From the IMG/VR virus record IMGVR_UViG_3300018080_000456, positions 1 to 29,859 of that record: 29,859 nucleotides of DNA; one strand, written 5' to 3'. The notes below the pieces were generated by a model. The model did no database searches. It was not told the origin of the DNA and worked only from the letters and a program-made list of their open reading frames with translations. Positions 22,820 through 29,859 of the stretch are shown one piece after another (the first letter of the stretch is position 1; every line of letters begins with the position of its first letter). The stretch comes from a virus. The position numbers were made by a program, and so were the translations under genes.

Positions 22820-25321
22820 ATGGCAATCTCGATTTCACGATACGTTGACCCTGGCGTATATATCTCGGAGGTAATCACTCCGGGTTCCGTTTCGGTGACG
22901 TCCGAGAGAACGCTCGCTCTGGTCGGGATTGCGCCCCGGACTCGTCGTAGCGTCGACGAGGAGATCGTTCGCGGAAAGGTGTACGACGAGACCTTGACCG
23001 TGGCGTCTTCTAGCCCTCATACGGCTACTCTGTCGAACGCTTCGAACAGATCCCGCAACGAGGCCGTCCTGTATATGAACGACAACGAGCTGGGTCTCGG
23101 AGATTGGTCGTTCAACCCGGCGGTCTTGACCGGCTCGGAGTGGGGCGCTGCCACGGTGGACGTATCCACCGCTGGCGGTACTCACAACTTCACCGTGTCT
23201 CTCGATGGGAAGCGCGCGGTGACCATCGATTTCGGTGTTGCCCCGGTTGGCATCATCGCGGCCCCTGCTACGGCGACTGCGGACGAGGTCGCGGCATACG
23301 TCAACTACGAGTTGGGTAATCCCTTGGGGACCTACTACAGCACTTACGGTGCTGCATACTCTGCGGTGGCAGCGGCGGTCGCTGGTGTGACGCAGAAGTA
23401 CATCACTCTCACGTCTCCCTCGACGGAGTCTGCCAGTGACGTGAAGGTCTTCCTGTCGATGGAAGAAGACGCCGCGTCCATCATTTCAAACGCTGCGTGG
23501 GTTCCGGCGGCTTCGGGTGGGGTGCAGGCCGCGACGTCCATCACGGTTGCTGACGCCGCTTACAACTCCGCCGCCACCTACACCATCGAGTACATCTCAA
23601 TCGAGACGCTCACAGACGCTCTGTCCGGAGCCGGCACTTCGACGCCGCTGTCCGACATTGTCAGCGTGGGTTCGTATCCGGGCGGTATCGACTACATCAA
23701 GAACTACGATTACGAGAATGGTGCTTCCAACGATCTTGATTGGGACACCACTTCGTGGTCGCAGGCTACGGTGACTTCGGTTGACTTCGTTGCGTCTCCT
23801 CCGACGATTGTGGCCGGCGTGAACGACCAGTTGCTCATCCAGATCAACGGTCTCACCCAGGTGGCGGTTACGCTAACCCCAGGCGCTCCGACCAACGTGA
23901 CCACGGTGGCGGATGACATCAACACGGCACTGAACAGCATCGCTACCGCCTACGGTCCCGAGTTCAGCCATGTGGCGCAGGTGTTGGGCAACACGGTGGT
24001 GCTGACAGCTCCGGATGCGTTCGAGAACACGCCGGCCGAGAAGGGCGCCGCGTCCTCGATCATGTTCCTGTCGAACGCCACCGACGCCTTCACGACCATC
24101 TTCGGCAACATCACGCAGCCCTACATCGTGAACGGGACCGGACAGCGTCCCGCTTACGGGACCTCCTTCTACAGCACTTACGACTACACCCGGCCTTCCA
24201 CGGACTACTCCACCGCTCACCGGGTCTTCGATGTCGACCAGCTCTACGCGTATACGACGCAGCTCAACCTGAGCAACTACATCCGCAACCATCTGTGTAT
24301 CGCAGGTGAGATTGCTTTCGAGAACGGAGCGTCTTCGCTCTACTTGGTCCAGGTCAACGATGCCACGGTGCCGGGTTCTCCCACGCAGACCCAGATCAAC
24401 TCTGCTATCGACGTGGCCAAGGAGTACGTCAACATCACCGAAGTGTTGACCCTCGATACGGCGCTGGAGACGATGGTTTACCAGATGAACCATGTGTCCA
24501 GCGAGTCGTCGATGCTGGAGAAGCACTATCGTCGCGGCTGGTTCGGCATGGCCAGGGACACCGACGTCGGTGATCCCGATACGCCGGGGACCCTGATCTA
24601 CGCGTCCACCCAGACGCTCCAGCCGGGCAACAACTCTCCGGGGCGCGGGCGCATGCACCTTATCGCTCCGCCGAACGCTACCCGTACCCTCACCCTGGAT
24701 ACGGGACAGGAGGTCAACGTCGATCTAGACGGGACCTACATCGCGGCGGCGGTGGCGTCCATCTATGCGGGTCTCCCGAGTCCCTCGTCGGCGCTCATCG
24801 GTCTCCAGATCACCGGCTTCACCGCTGACGGTTTCGGGACCTACCTGCGCGGGGAGCGGCACGCTCTGGCGGACAAAGGTGTCCTCGTAGTCACCTACGA
24901 CGCAGGTCGCTTCGTCATGCTCGATCCTCTCACCACCGAGGCCGGCGGGGGCAAGGTGGTGCAGTTCGAGGAGCCTTCAGCGAGTGCGCAGAAGGACGCT
25001 GTCACCAAGACTGTCGATACGTTGCTCACGAGCAACGTTGTGGGTATCGTTCCGGACGACCTCGCGGACTTCATCACAGACTGCAAGAAGTGGATTCTGC
25101 TCGGTATCCTGGCGAACATCAACAACGGTTCCATCGCGGCTTACCGCGATTCTTCCGGTCTCCCGAGGGACATCGACGCCACCACGGACATCCAGGTGTA
25201 CCAGTCCTCGACCGATCCGAGGACGTTCTACTTCAAGTACTGGTACAACCTGAAGTACCCGGCCAAGCGGTTCTTCGGTGAGTTCTCCGTCGACAACCCC
25301 TTCTTCAGCGTGGCAGCGTAG
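22820..25321 (+). CDS. Tail sheath protein
   Basis: 833 residues; GGGAGG upstream. The start MAISISRYVDPGVYISEVIT and VSVTSERTLALVGIAP are the classical N-terminus of contractile sheath proteins; the end contains IVPDDLADFITDCKKWILLG, DIQVYQSSTDPRTFYFKYWY, RFFGEFSVDNPFFS, the conserved sheath C-terminus. The sheath forms the contractile outer tube. Two insertions are visible: about 120-230 (FTVSLDGKRAV..., VAAYVNYELGNPLGTYYSTY, YITLTSPSTES) and about 335-430 (NDQLLIQINGLTQVAVTLTP, VADDINTALNSIATAYGPEF), which resemble each other and a domain in the preceding protein. They probably decorate the tail surface. Confidence 0.85.
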   Translation: MAISISRYVDPGVYISEVITPGSVSVTSERTLALVGIAPRTRRSVDEEIVRGKVYDETLTVASSSPHTATLSNASNRSRNEAVLYMNDNELGLGDWSFNPAVLTGSEWGAATVDVSTAGGTHNFTVSLDGKRAVTIDFGVAPVGIIAAPATATADEVAAYVNYELGNPLGTYYSTYGAAYSAVAAAVAGVTQKYITLTSPSTESASDVKVFLSMEEDAASIISNAAWVPAASGGVQAATSITVADAAYNSAATYTIEYISIETLTDALSGAGTSTPLSDIVSVGSYPGGIDYIKNYDYENGASNDLDWDTTSWSQATVTSVDFVASPPTIVAGVNDQLLIQINGLTQVAVTLTPGAPTNVTTVADDINTALNSIATAYGPEFSHVAQVLGNTVVLTAPDAFENTPAEKGAASSIMFLSNATDAFTTIFGNITQPYIVNGTGQRPAYGTSFYSTYDYTRPSTDYSTAHRVFDVDQLYAYTTQLNLSNYIRNHLCIAGEIAFENGASSLYLVQVNDATVPGSPTQTQINSAIDVAKEYVNITEVLTLDTALETMVYQMNHVSSESSMLEKHYRRGWFGMARDTDVGDPDTPGTLIYASTQTLQPGNNSPGRGRMHLIAPPNATRTLTLDTGQEVNVDLDGTYIAAAVASIYAGLPSPSSALIGLQITGFTADGFGTYLRGERHALADKGVLVVTYDAGRFVMLDPLTTEAGGGKVVQFEEPSASAQKDAVTKTVDTLLTSNVVGIVPDDLADFITDCKKWILLGILANINNGSIAAYRDSSGLPRDIDATTDIQVYQSSTDPRTFYFKYWYNLKYPAKRFFGEFSVDNPFFSVAA

Positions 25322-25344
25322 GCGAGAGGGGAGGAGGCTAAGAG

Positions 25345-25791
25345 ATGCCAGTTCCGCAGACAAACATCCGCACCAGCCATGCAATATCGATCCTGGCAGG
25401 AGGGGTGCCCATTGGGCAGATCCAGACGTGGGCGCCCAACCAGTCTCGTACCATAACGCCAACGTACGAGTTGCGGTCGGAGACGAGTGGTGAGGTGACG
25501 GAGAACGTTCCGGGGAACATCACCGGCCTGACCGTCCAGGTGGCGCGTTACGACCTCTTTGCTTCCAAGATGGAGGAGGTCTGGGGTACGGCGAAGGCTC
25601 TCTGGATGCTGTCCGACCAGCTCAATCCCTTGGAGCTGCGCGAGAAGTGGAGAAACCCGGACGGCGCTACCGAGTTCTACCACTACGAGGGTTGCTGGTT
25701 CTCGCAGATCGGTCGCAACATGCAAGCTCAGGGCGACCGTATCGTGATGGTCAACGCGACCCTCAACTACGTCAAGATCCGACCGCTCTAG
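25345..25791 (+). CDS. Tail tube protein A
   Basis: 148 residues; GGGGAGGAGGCTAAGAG before ATG 25345. The sequence MPVPQTNIRTSHAISILAGG, IGQIQTWAPNQSR, VQVARYDLFASKMEEVWGTA, and NMQAQGDRIVMVNATLNYVK fits the beta-barrel tail tube (T4 gp19-like) placed after the sheath. It would form the inner tail tube. It is closely similar to the next gene, indicating tandem duplication. Confidence 0.75.
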   Translation: MPVPQTNIRTSHAISILAGGVPIGQIQTWAPNQSRTITPTYELRSETSGEVTENVPGNITGLTVQVARYDLFASKMEEVWGTAKALWMLSDQLNPLELREKWRNPDGATEFYHYEGCWFSQIGRNMQAQGDRIVMVNATLNYVKIRPL

Positions 25792-25798
25792 GCCTCAC

Positions 25799-26404
25799 AT
25801 GCCAGTACCCGTCACGCAAGTACGCACTAGCCATGCGATCTCTATCAGAGCGGGCGGGAAGACCATCGGACATATCCAGACGTGGGCTCCTTCCCAGGCG
25901 AGGGACGTCAAGCCGAAGTACGAGATCAACGCTGTCGGTCTCGGGGCGCCCATCGAGCACGTTGCCGGCATCTCGTCTTCCCAGACCGTTCAGGTGGCGA
26001 GGTACGATCTCTTCACGAAGAAGATGGAGGAGATCTGGGGGACCGACAAGGCACTCTACATGCTCACCGACCAGCACAACCCGTTCGACGTTGAGGAGAA
26101 ATGGGTCAGGTACGGGAAGAAGGACGACTCCCCGTTCACCCCGTGGCTTCAGTCGGTCAGCGACAGCATGCTCAACACTCTCGGCAACACTAAGGTCGGG
26201 GGTGCACTGGGTATCGGGACCGAGAACGACCTCGATGGTATCGACACCGGGGCCGTCCCTCAGGGGATGGAAGTGAGCGTGGAGAAGCTCTGGTACTCGG
26301 GTTGCTGGTTCACCAGTCTGGGTCGGAACATGCAAGCGCAAGGAGACCGTATCGTCTCAGTCAACGCAACGATGGTCTACACCAAGGTGAGACCTCTGTT
26401 GTAG
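25799..26404 (+). CDS. Tail tube protein B, with an inserted domain
   Basis: 201 residues; ATG 25799 comes 7 bp after the previous stop and has no obvious Shine-Dalgarno, so coupling is likely. It aligns with the neighbour end to end: RTSHAISIRAGG, IGHIQTWAPSQAR, VQVARYDLFTKKMEEIWGTD, GRNMQAQGDRIVSVNAT. It differs by an extra stretch at about residues 103-163 (RYGKKDDSPFTPWLQSVSDS, NTLGNTKVGGALGIG, DLDGIDTG) replacing a ten-residue loop. Either it forms a special tube ring (tip or terminator-proximal), or the tube is a hetero-assembly. The stop is followed by a stable GTCGC-GAAA-GCGAC hairpin. Confidence 0.75.
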   Translation: MPVPVTQVRTSHAISIRAGGKTIGHIQTWAPSQARDVKPKYEINAVGLGAPIEHVAGISSSQTVQVARYDLFTKKMEEIWGTDKALYMLTDQHNPFDVEEKWVRYGKKDDSPFTPWLQSVSDSMLNTLGNTKVGGALGIGTENDLDGIDTGAVPQGMEVSVEKLWYSGCWFTSLGRNMQAQGDRIVSVNATMVYTKVRPLL

Positions 26405-26408
26405 GTTT

Positions 26409-26422
26409 GTCGCGAAAGCGAC
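26409..26422 (+). terminator. GNRA hairpin after tube gene
   Basis: GTCGC at 26409-26413 and GCGAC at 26418-26422 enclose a GAAA tetraloop. Starts 4 bp after the stop. It lacks a U-tract, so it is a partial terminator or an mRNA-stability/processing element between highly expressed tube genes and the lower-expressed chaperone. Confidence 0.4.
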
Positions 26423-26434
26423 TCACAATTAGAC

Positions 26435-26454
26435 CCCGCGTAGCGGGAGGAGGA
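26435..26454 (+). promoter_or_regulatory. CCCGC-GCGGG hairpin abutting Shine-Dalgarno
   Basis: CCCGC 26435-26439, loop GTA, GCGGG 26443-26447, running directly into AGGAGGAG, which is the ribosome site for the GTG at 26464. The hairpin could limit ribosome access or mark a processing point. It is nearly identical to the element at 14582-14598. Confidence 0.45.
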
Positions 26455-26463
26455 GCGAAAGCC

Positions 26464-27000
26464 GTGTTGCCTTCAAACGACAATCAAAGTCCCAAAAAGA
26501 TGTTGCTGGACCTTGCTCGGGAACTCGATGGCGAGACCATCGAGGATACTTTCCTGTGGATGGGCCGTGAGTGGACGATACGTCTGCTGACGGAGGAAGA
26601 GTCGAACTGGCGTAACTCGTTCATCAACACCGGGTCGCGCATCTCGACGGTTTCTTCCTGGAGGTTGCCCACACTGTCCATCGGCATTCGCGCCATCAAC
26701 GGAATTCCTGTCTTCGAGTTCTTCCGCGAGGAGTGGGAGAGCACCGAGGAGGGACGTCAGATCGTGCAGCTCGTCGATGGTCGGGGGCGTTACAATCAGA
26801 AGTACTTCGCGGCCGAGTACCTGATGCAGTACCTGGCGGAGCGTCCTCCGGAGCGTCTGGAGGAGATGTGGGGTTTCTGGGAGTCTCTCGAACAGCGTAG
26901 GGAGGACGCCCAGGACGCAGCAAAAAAATCCTCCGGGGAGGGTTCGGAAGAGGGCGAGAAGCCCACTGGGACCGAGTCTTCCCCGTCTGGCGACGAATAG
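26464..27000 (+). CDS. Tail assembly chaperone, short form (gpG-like)
   Basis: 178 residues from GTG 26464, chosen because AGGAGGAG lies at 26448-26455; the frame is open further upstream but that part overlaps the tube gene and is not sequence-like. The text MLPSNDNQSPKKMLLDLARE, EDTFLWMGREWTIRLLTEEE, RLPTLSIGIRAINGIPVFEF is a small helical-plus-beta protein with an acidic Ser/Glu tail (SGEGSEEGEKPTGTESSPSG). It sits between tail tube and tape measure, where gpG-type chaperones occur. Only the frame-0 product ends at 27000; some ribosomes should slip at 26922-26928 to make the longer product. Confidence 0.7.
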   Translation: MLPSNDNQSPKKMLLDLARELDGETIEDTFLWMGREWTIRLLTEEESNWRNSFINTGSRISTVSSWRLPTLSIGIRAINGIPVFEFFREEWESTEEGRQIVQLVDGRGRYNQKYFAAEYLMQYLAERPPERLEEMWGFWESLEQRREDAQDAAKKSSGEGSEEGEKPTGTESSPSGDE

Positions 27001-27755
27001 CTTCTCGCCTTCGGATCAAGGCCAAGGTCTTGACGAAGCGACAGATCCCCATCGGGGACCCCCGTATCAAGGGGATGAACGATACCCAGTGGGTGTTTGA
27101 GCTTGAGGCGATGAACAAGGAGGACTTGGATCGGTACAAGGACATCGAGCTGATGGCGGACATAGTGAAAGACCAGGTGGTGAGCATGTTGGGCCTCAAC
27201 CTGTGTCCGGTGGAGGACGAGGAGACGGGGTTGCTTCGGATGCCTACTCCTGACGAGATCATGCCACTTTCTGTGATGACTGGGCGTGATGACGTCCTCT
27301 CGATGATCAAAGACCGTACCGAACAGCTCCATACCCAGCAGGAGGTGGCGGGTCAGCTCGCTGCATCGGGCCAGGTTGGTGACGACGGTCGCCCCGTCGA
27401 TACCGGTGTCGTGGAGATGACCCCCGACGAGCTGGAAGCCTTCATGGAGGACGACGGCGACGTCGAGTGCGACAGCACCCCTGAGGAGCTGCAACGGATG
27501 ATGTCCTGGGGTGGTCGGGACAACCAGGCCCTTCTGGAGTCTCTGGTTCTCAACAAAGACGACATCGAGGAAAACTCCCTGTCGGATGTCGCTGCGCGCA
27601 CTATCGGTCAAGCCCGGCATGACATGAAGCGCGAGCATTCTCAGCAGCACATTGTGGAGCACGTTGATTTGGTGTCGGTCCAAGTCACATCGGACAAGTC
27701 CGTGGAGGCAGAACCGAGCCTCGACAGGCCGACTGTGATCGTGGAGAGTGATTGA
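26464..27755 (+). CDS. Tail assembly chaperone, -1 frameshift product (gpGT-like)
   Basis: Frame-0 residues 1-155, then after slippage at A AAA AAA reading continues at 26928 in the -1 frame to the TGA at 27753-27755, about 430 residues in total. The -1 frame is open all the way from the slip site, including 100 bp upstream of the TTG at 27030 that is the first possible independent start (which has only a weak ribosome site). The added part begins after a basic stretch (GFGRGREAHWDRVFPVWRRI) and contains acidic, helical regions (IELMADIVKDQVVSMLGLNL, DDIEENSLSDVAARTIGQAR). In lambda the equivalent fused product binds tail tube and tape measure. Stop overlaps the tape measure ATG. Confidence 0.78.
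26922..26928 (+). promoter_or_regulatory. Slippery heptamer A_AAA_AAA (-1 frameshift site)
   Basis: Seven As in the exact codon phase GCA AAA AAA TCC (codons from 26920), the canonical X_XXY_YYZ. Downstream, GGAAGA (26946-26951) can pair with TCTTCC (26977-26982) with an inner GGGC-GAGAA-GCCC stem (26952-26964); an alternative tight CCTCC/GGAGG pair is adjacent at 26930-26941. The pairing could stimulate slipping. Confidence 0.8.
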
Positions 27756-29859
27756 TGGCGACCACTGAAGAGTACCTGCTTCGATTCGACCTGGATAAGT
27801 TCCAGGCTCAGATCGACGACGTTCGGAGGACCTACACGGATTTCGGCAGGTCTCTTCAGGGTCTCATTTCCCGTACGGACGAAGAGCTGGTCTCTCTCCA
27901 GGAGCAGGCGGCGTCGGTCAATGTCAGTCTCTCTTCGATCACTCCGCAGATGGAGCGGTCGGTCCAGATCATGGAGTCCGGGGTAGGCTCTACGTCCAAC
28001 CTCCTCGAAGAGATGTCACGTCATAGCGAGAAGATCGCTAACGACATGACTCGCCTGTCGGGGGTCAAGATGGGGGCCGCTACCAAGGACCCCACACCTC
28101 CTCAGCTCAGCGCAGCGGAGGCCAAGGCGGAAATCGTCAAGGAGAGCGTTCGCCTGGCCAGCATGTCCTCCGACGAGGTCAAGCATGCGGCTTTGGAGTC
28201 GATCAAGAAGATTCAGGAGGCCGATAAGGCCTCGGTGATGGTTATCAACCGCGCTAAGCGGTACTTGAAGTCTGAGCTGGACGCCGCCAAGGGTCAGGTC
28301 AAGAGCGTGCTCAGTCATGTTCCTGGCGGCGTTATGACTGCCGGGGGCATCGCTGGGGGTCTCCTGGCTGCGATGGTCATGGGGTATCAGGAGAGGGACC
28401 GTCTTCGGTGGCAATCGGGAGAGATTCTGAATGTCTTCGAAGCTACCGGAGAGGCGCTTTCTTCGAAAGCATCGAAGCGAGCTACTCGGTTCTTCTCTGG
28501 GTTCCAAGAGACCGCGCAGTGGTTCTACGGGGTGGCCAAGGAGGAAACGCAGGCTGTACTGAAGAGCATGGTTGACGCTGGGTACCGGTCGAAGGACTTC
28601 ATGACCACGTACAACAAAGACTTGGGTCTTGTTGGCAAGAACGTGACTGTTGCGTCCATCGCCGTGGACAAGCACTTCAACCAGAAGACCGGTACCTCCA
28701 TGAGCAACATCATCAAGATCACTACTGAGCTTGGTGATTCTCTCGATACCGCTACGGACAAGTACGTCAAGCTGGCTTTCGCGGGGCAGCGTAGCGCGAT
28801 GGGTATCGGTAGGTTCGTCGATTCTGTCATCTCAGGCTCCTCCGCGATGCAGCAGTACGGCGTTGACGTGTCCAACGTTGCGTCCGTCATGGAGACCATC
28901 CGGAAGCACTACGAGGACATGGGGCTCGATCCCCGATACGCGGGCAATCAGGCCTCGCAGGTCATCGGTGGCATGTCCGCAGGTCTCGCGAACCTCAACC
29001 CGAGCATGAAGGCTGTTCTGGCGCAGCAGATGTTCCCTGAGCTGAACGCGCTGGACGCCCTCCAGAAGTGGGAGGACGGTTTTCTTCGTGTTGCTGAGGG
29101 TGGGGGCGACGACTTCATGCAGAAGGCGTTGGTGCTTTTCACTCAGTGGTCCAGTCGCGGTGGTCGTAGTCGTGCTCAATCCATCCGTGTCATGGAGTAC
29201 CAGGGTATGGATAACCGTACGGCGGCGACGTTGTACGATCTGGGGGAGAAGCTCGCGCGGACCAACGATTTGTCCGAGCTGTCGAAGGATGAGACGAAGC
29301 ACCTGCGTCGTGCCTTCATGACGGAGAGTCAGCGGGTATCATCGTTGCACAAGACGCAGCGTCGTCTCTACCGTGCGATAGGTGAGATCGGTCGCGGCTT
29401 GATCAAGGTTCTCGTGGGGCTGCTAGGGGTTATCGTGACAGGTATCCGTGCGCTCCCGGATATCGTTTCCGCTGCGGTTTCAGGTAGCCCCGGTCAGGTG
29501 CAGACCGAGCTGAGTCGCATCAGTGATCAACTCGACACGCTGAACGCGCACATGGGTACCGGTGTGGACCAGATCATGAAGGGCGCGGGTATGGTTCCCG
29601 GCATCTTGGGTAAGGAGTTCGGACGGGACTTCAAGCCCCTTTTGGACGCACTGAACTACAAGGTTCCTACGGGCGGCGGCATGAGGCCTATTACCTCTCT
29701 GGAGGATGCGGATGCGGCTGCCAAGGAGCTAGGGAGTGTTTTTAGTGACCTGGCGGGGGACGAGGACTTTCGTCGTCAGGTCAAGGACCAGATGACGGTC
29801 GACTTCTTGAAGAACGCTGCGTGGGCGTCGGAGATGATGAAGCTCATGCACGCTCCTGA
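27755..29859 (+). CDS. Tape measure protein, N-terminal part (3' truncated)
   Basis: ATG 27755 overlaps the previous TGA (TGATG). The frame is open for 701 codons to the end of the window, so the gene continues outside. The N-terminus has long helices with heptad-like spacing (FDLDKFQAQIDDVRRTYTDF, DEELVSLQEQAASVNVSLSS, MERSVQIMESGVGSTSNLLE), a hydrophobic segment at about 194-212 (GVMTAGGIAGGLLAAMVMG), Gln/Met/Gly-rich regions (VISGSSAMQQYGVDVSN, YAGNQASQVIGGMSAGL), and a second hydrophobic stretch near 550 (LIKVLVGLLGVIVTGIRAL). Long helical protein with TM-like patches, right after the chaperone pair, fits the tape measure that sets tail length and helps DNA ejection. The true total length is unknown. 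Confidence 0.75.
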   Translation, partial: MATTEEYLLRFDLDKFQAQIDDVRRTYTDFGRSLQGLISRTDEELVSLQEQAASVNVSLSSITPQMERSVQIMESGVGSTSNLLEEMSRHSEKIANDMTRLSGVKMGAATKDPTPPQLSAAEAKAEIVKESVRLASMSSDEVKHAALESIKKIQEADKASVMVINRAKRYLKSELDAAKGQVKSVLSHVPGGVMTAGGIAGGLLAAMVMGYQERDRLRWQSGEILNVFEATGEALSSKASKRATRFFSGFQETAQWFYGVAKEETQAVLKSMVDAGYRSKDFMTTYNKDLGLVGKNVTVASIAVDKHFNQKTGTSMSNIIKITTELGDSLDTATDKYVKLAFAGQRSAMGIGRFVDSVISGSSAMQQYGVDVSNVASVMETIRKHYEDMGLDPRYAGNQASQVIGGMSAGLANLNPSMKAVLAQQMFPELNALDALQKWEDGFLRVAEGGGDDFMQKALVLFTQWSSRGGRSRAQSIRVMEYQGMDNRTAATLYDLGEKLARTNDLSELSKDETKHLRRAFMTESQRVSSLHKTQRRLYRAIGEIGRGLIKVLVGLLGVIVTGIRALPDIVSAAVSGSPGQVQTELSRISDQLDTLNAHMGTGVDQIMKGAGMVPGILGKEFGRDFKPLLDALNYKVPTGGGMRPITSLEDADAAAKELGSVFSDLAGDEDFRRQVKDQMTVDFLKNAAWASEMMKLMHAP

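Noticed and set aside
25345-26404. Two tube frames as one gene broken by an error
   Set aside because: Each has its own start and complete similar ends, so this is a duplication and not a frameshift.
26302-26463. Upstream extension of the tail chaperone frame to a start at 26302
   Set aside because: It overlaps the second tube gene by over 100 bp, has no ribosome site, and reads like shifted tube sequence. GTG 26464 with AGGAGGAG is the better start.
26922-26928. The seven-A run as a sequencing error joining the two chaperone frames
   Set aside because: The phase, position and gene context fit a programmed -1 site exactly; an error is possible but less likely.
1-29859. tRNA genes, CRISPR arrays, insertion sequences, attachment sites
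   Set aside because: No cloverleaf-like sequence, regularly spaced repeat array, transposase or terminal inverted repeats seen on either strand by reading; the non-coding gaps are all under 120 bp.

Overview
The window is a late structural (morphogenesis) segment of a large double-stranded DNA tailed phage, or a prophage of one, with a contractile tail (myovirus morphology). All 29 protein genes I support lie on the + strand, packed head to tail with 1-8 bp overlaps or short gaps. The myovirus call rests on a recognisable tail sheath gene followed by two tail-tube genes, a frameshifting tail chaperone pair and the start of a tape measure. By eye the G+C is in the high fifties. There is no integrase, terminase, replication gene, tRNA or CRISPR in the window. 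Nothing identifies the host; a signal-peptide protein and coiled-coil membrane proteins only show that it is bacterial.

Layout: (1) 1-3128, two virion surface/fibre-like proteins, the second with a parallel beta-helix-like region. (2) 3195-14518, head module: small acidic protein, portal protein interrupted by two inteins, MuF-like minor head protein, two small genes, prohead protease, scaffold/core-like protein, a probable decoration protein and the HK97-fold major capsid protein. (3) 14519-18280, accessory block: a capsid-distal gene with an N-terminal RRXRR (IscB PLMP-like) domain, an unknown structural protein, a holin-like membrane protein, a zinc-ribbon protein, and three small membrane/coiled-coil/helical genes that resemble lysis or envelope functions. 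(4) 18293-22748, small structural, neck and connector genes, including a CxC...CxxC zinc protein and a DUF5661 protein. (5) 22820-29859, tail module: sheath with two inserted domains, duplicated tail tube, tail assembly chaperone with a programmed -1 frameshift, and the N-terminal 701 residues of the tape measure, which runs off the window.

Regulation: three intergenic regions (upstream of the protease, of the 156-aa protein and of the sheath) share the block TARAATCCC followed 17-18 bp after its TARAAT hexamer by a TATAAT-like -10, which looks like a phage late-promoter family. Hairpins sit after the capsid gene and before the tail chaperone gene. Stops are mostly TAG, often fused to the next Shine-Dalgarno as TAGGAGG.

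The most notable points are the doubly intein-split portal gene with two related but non-canonical inteins, the textbook A_AAA_AAA -1 frameshift site, the RRXRR domain on a capsid-neighbour gene, a candidate leaderless 11-codon leader coupled to the protease gene, the shared inserted domain in sheath and neck proteins, and the conserved promoter motif.
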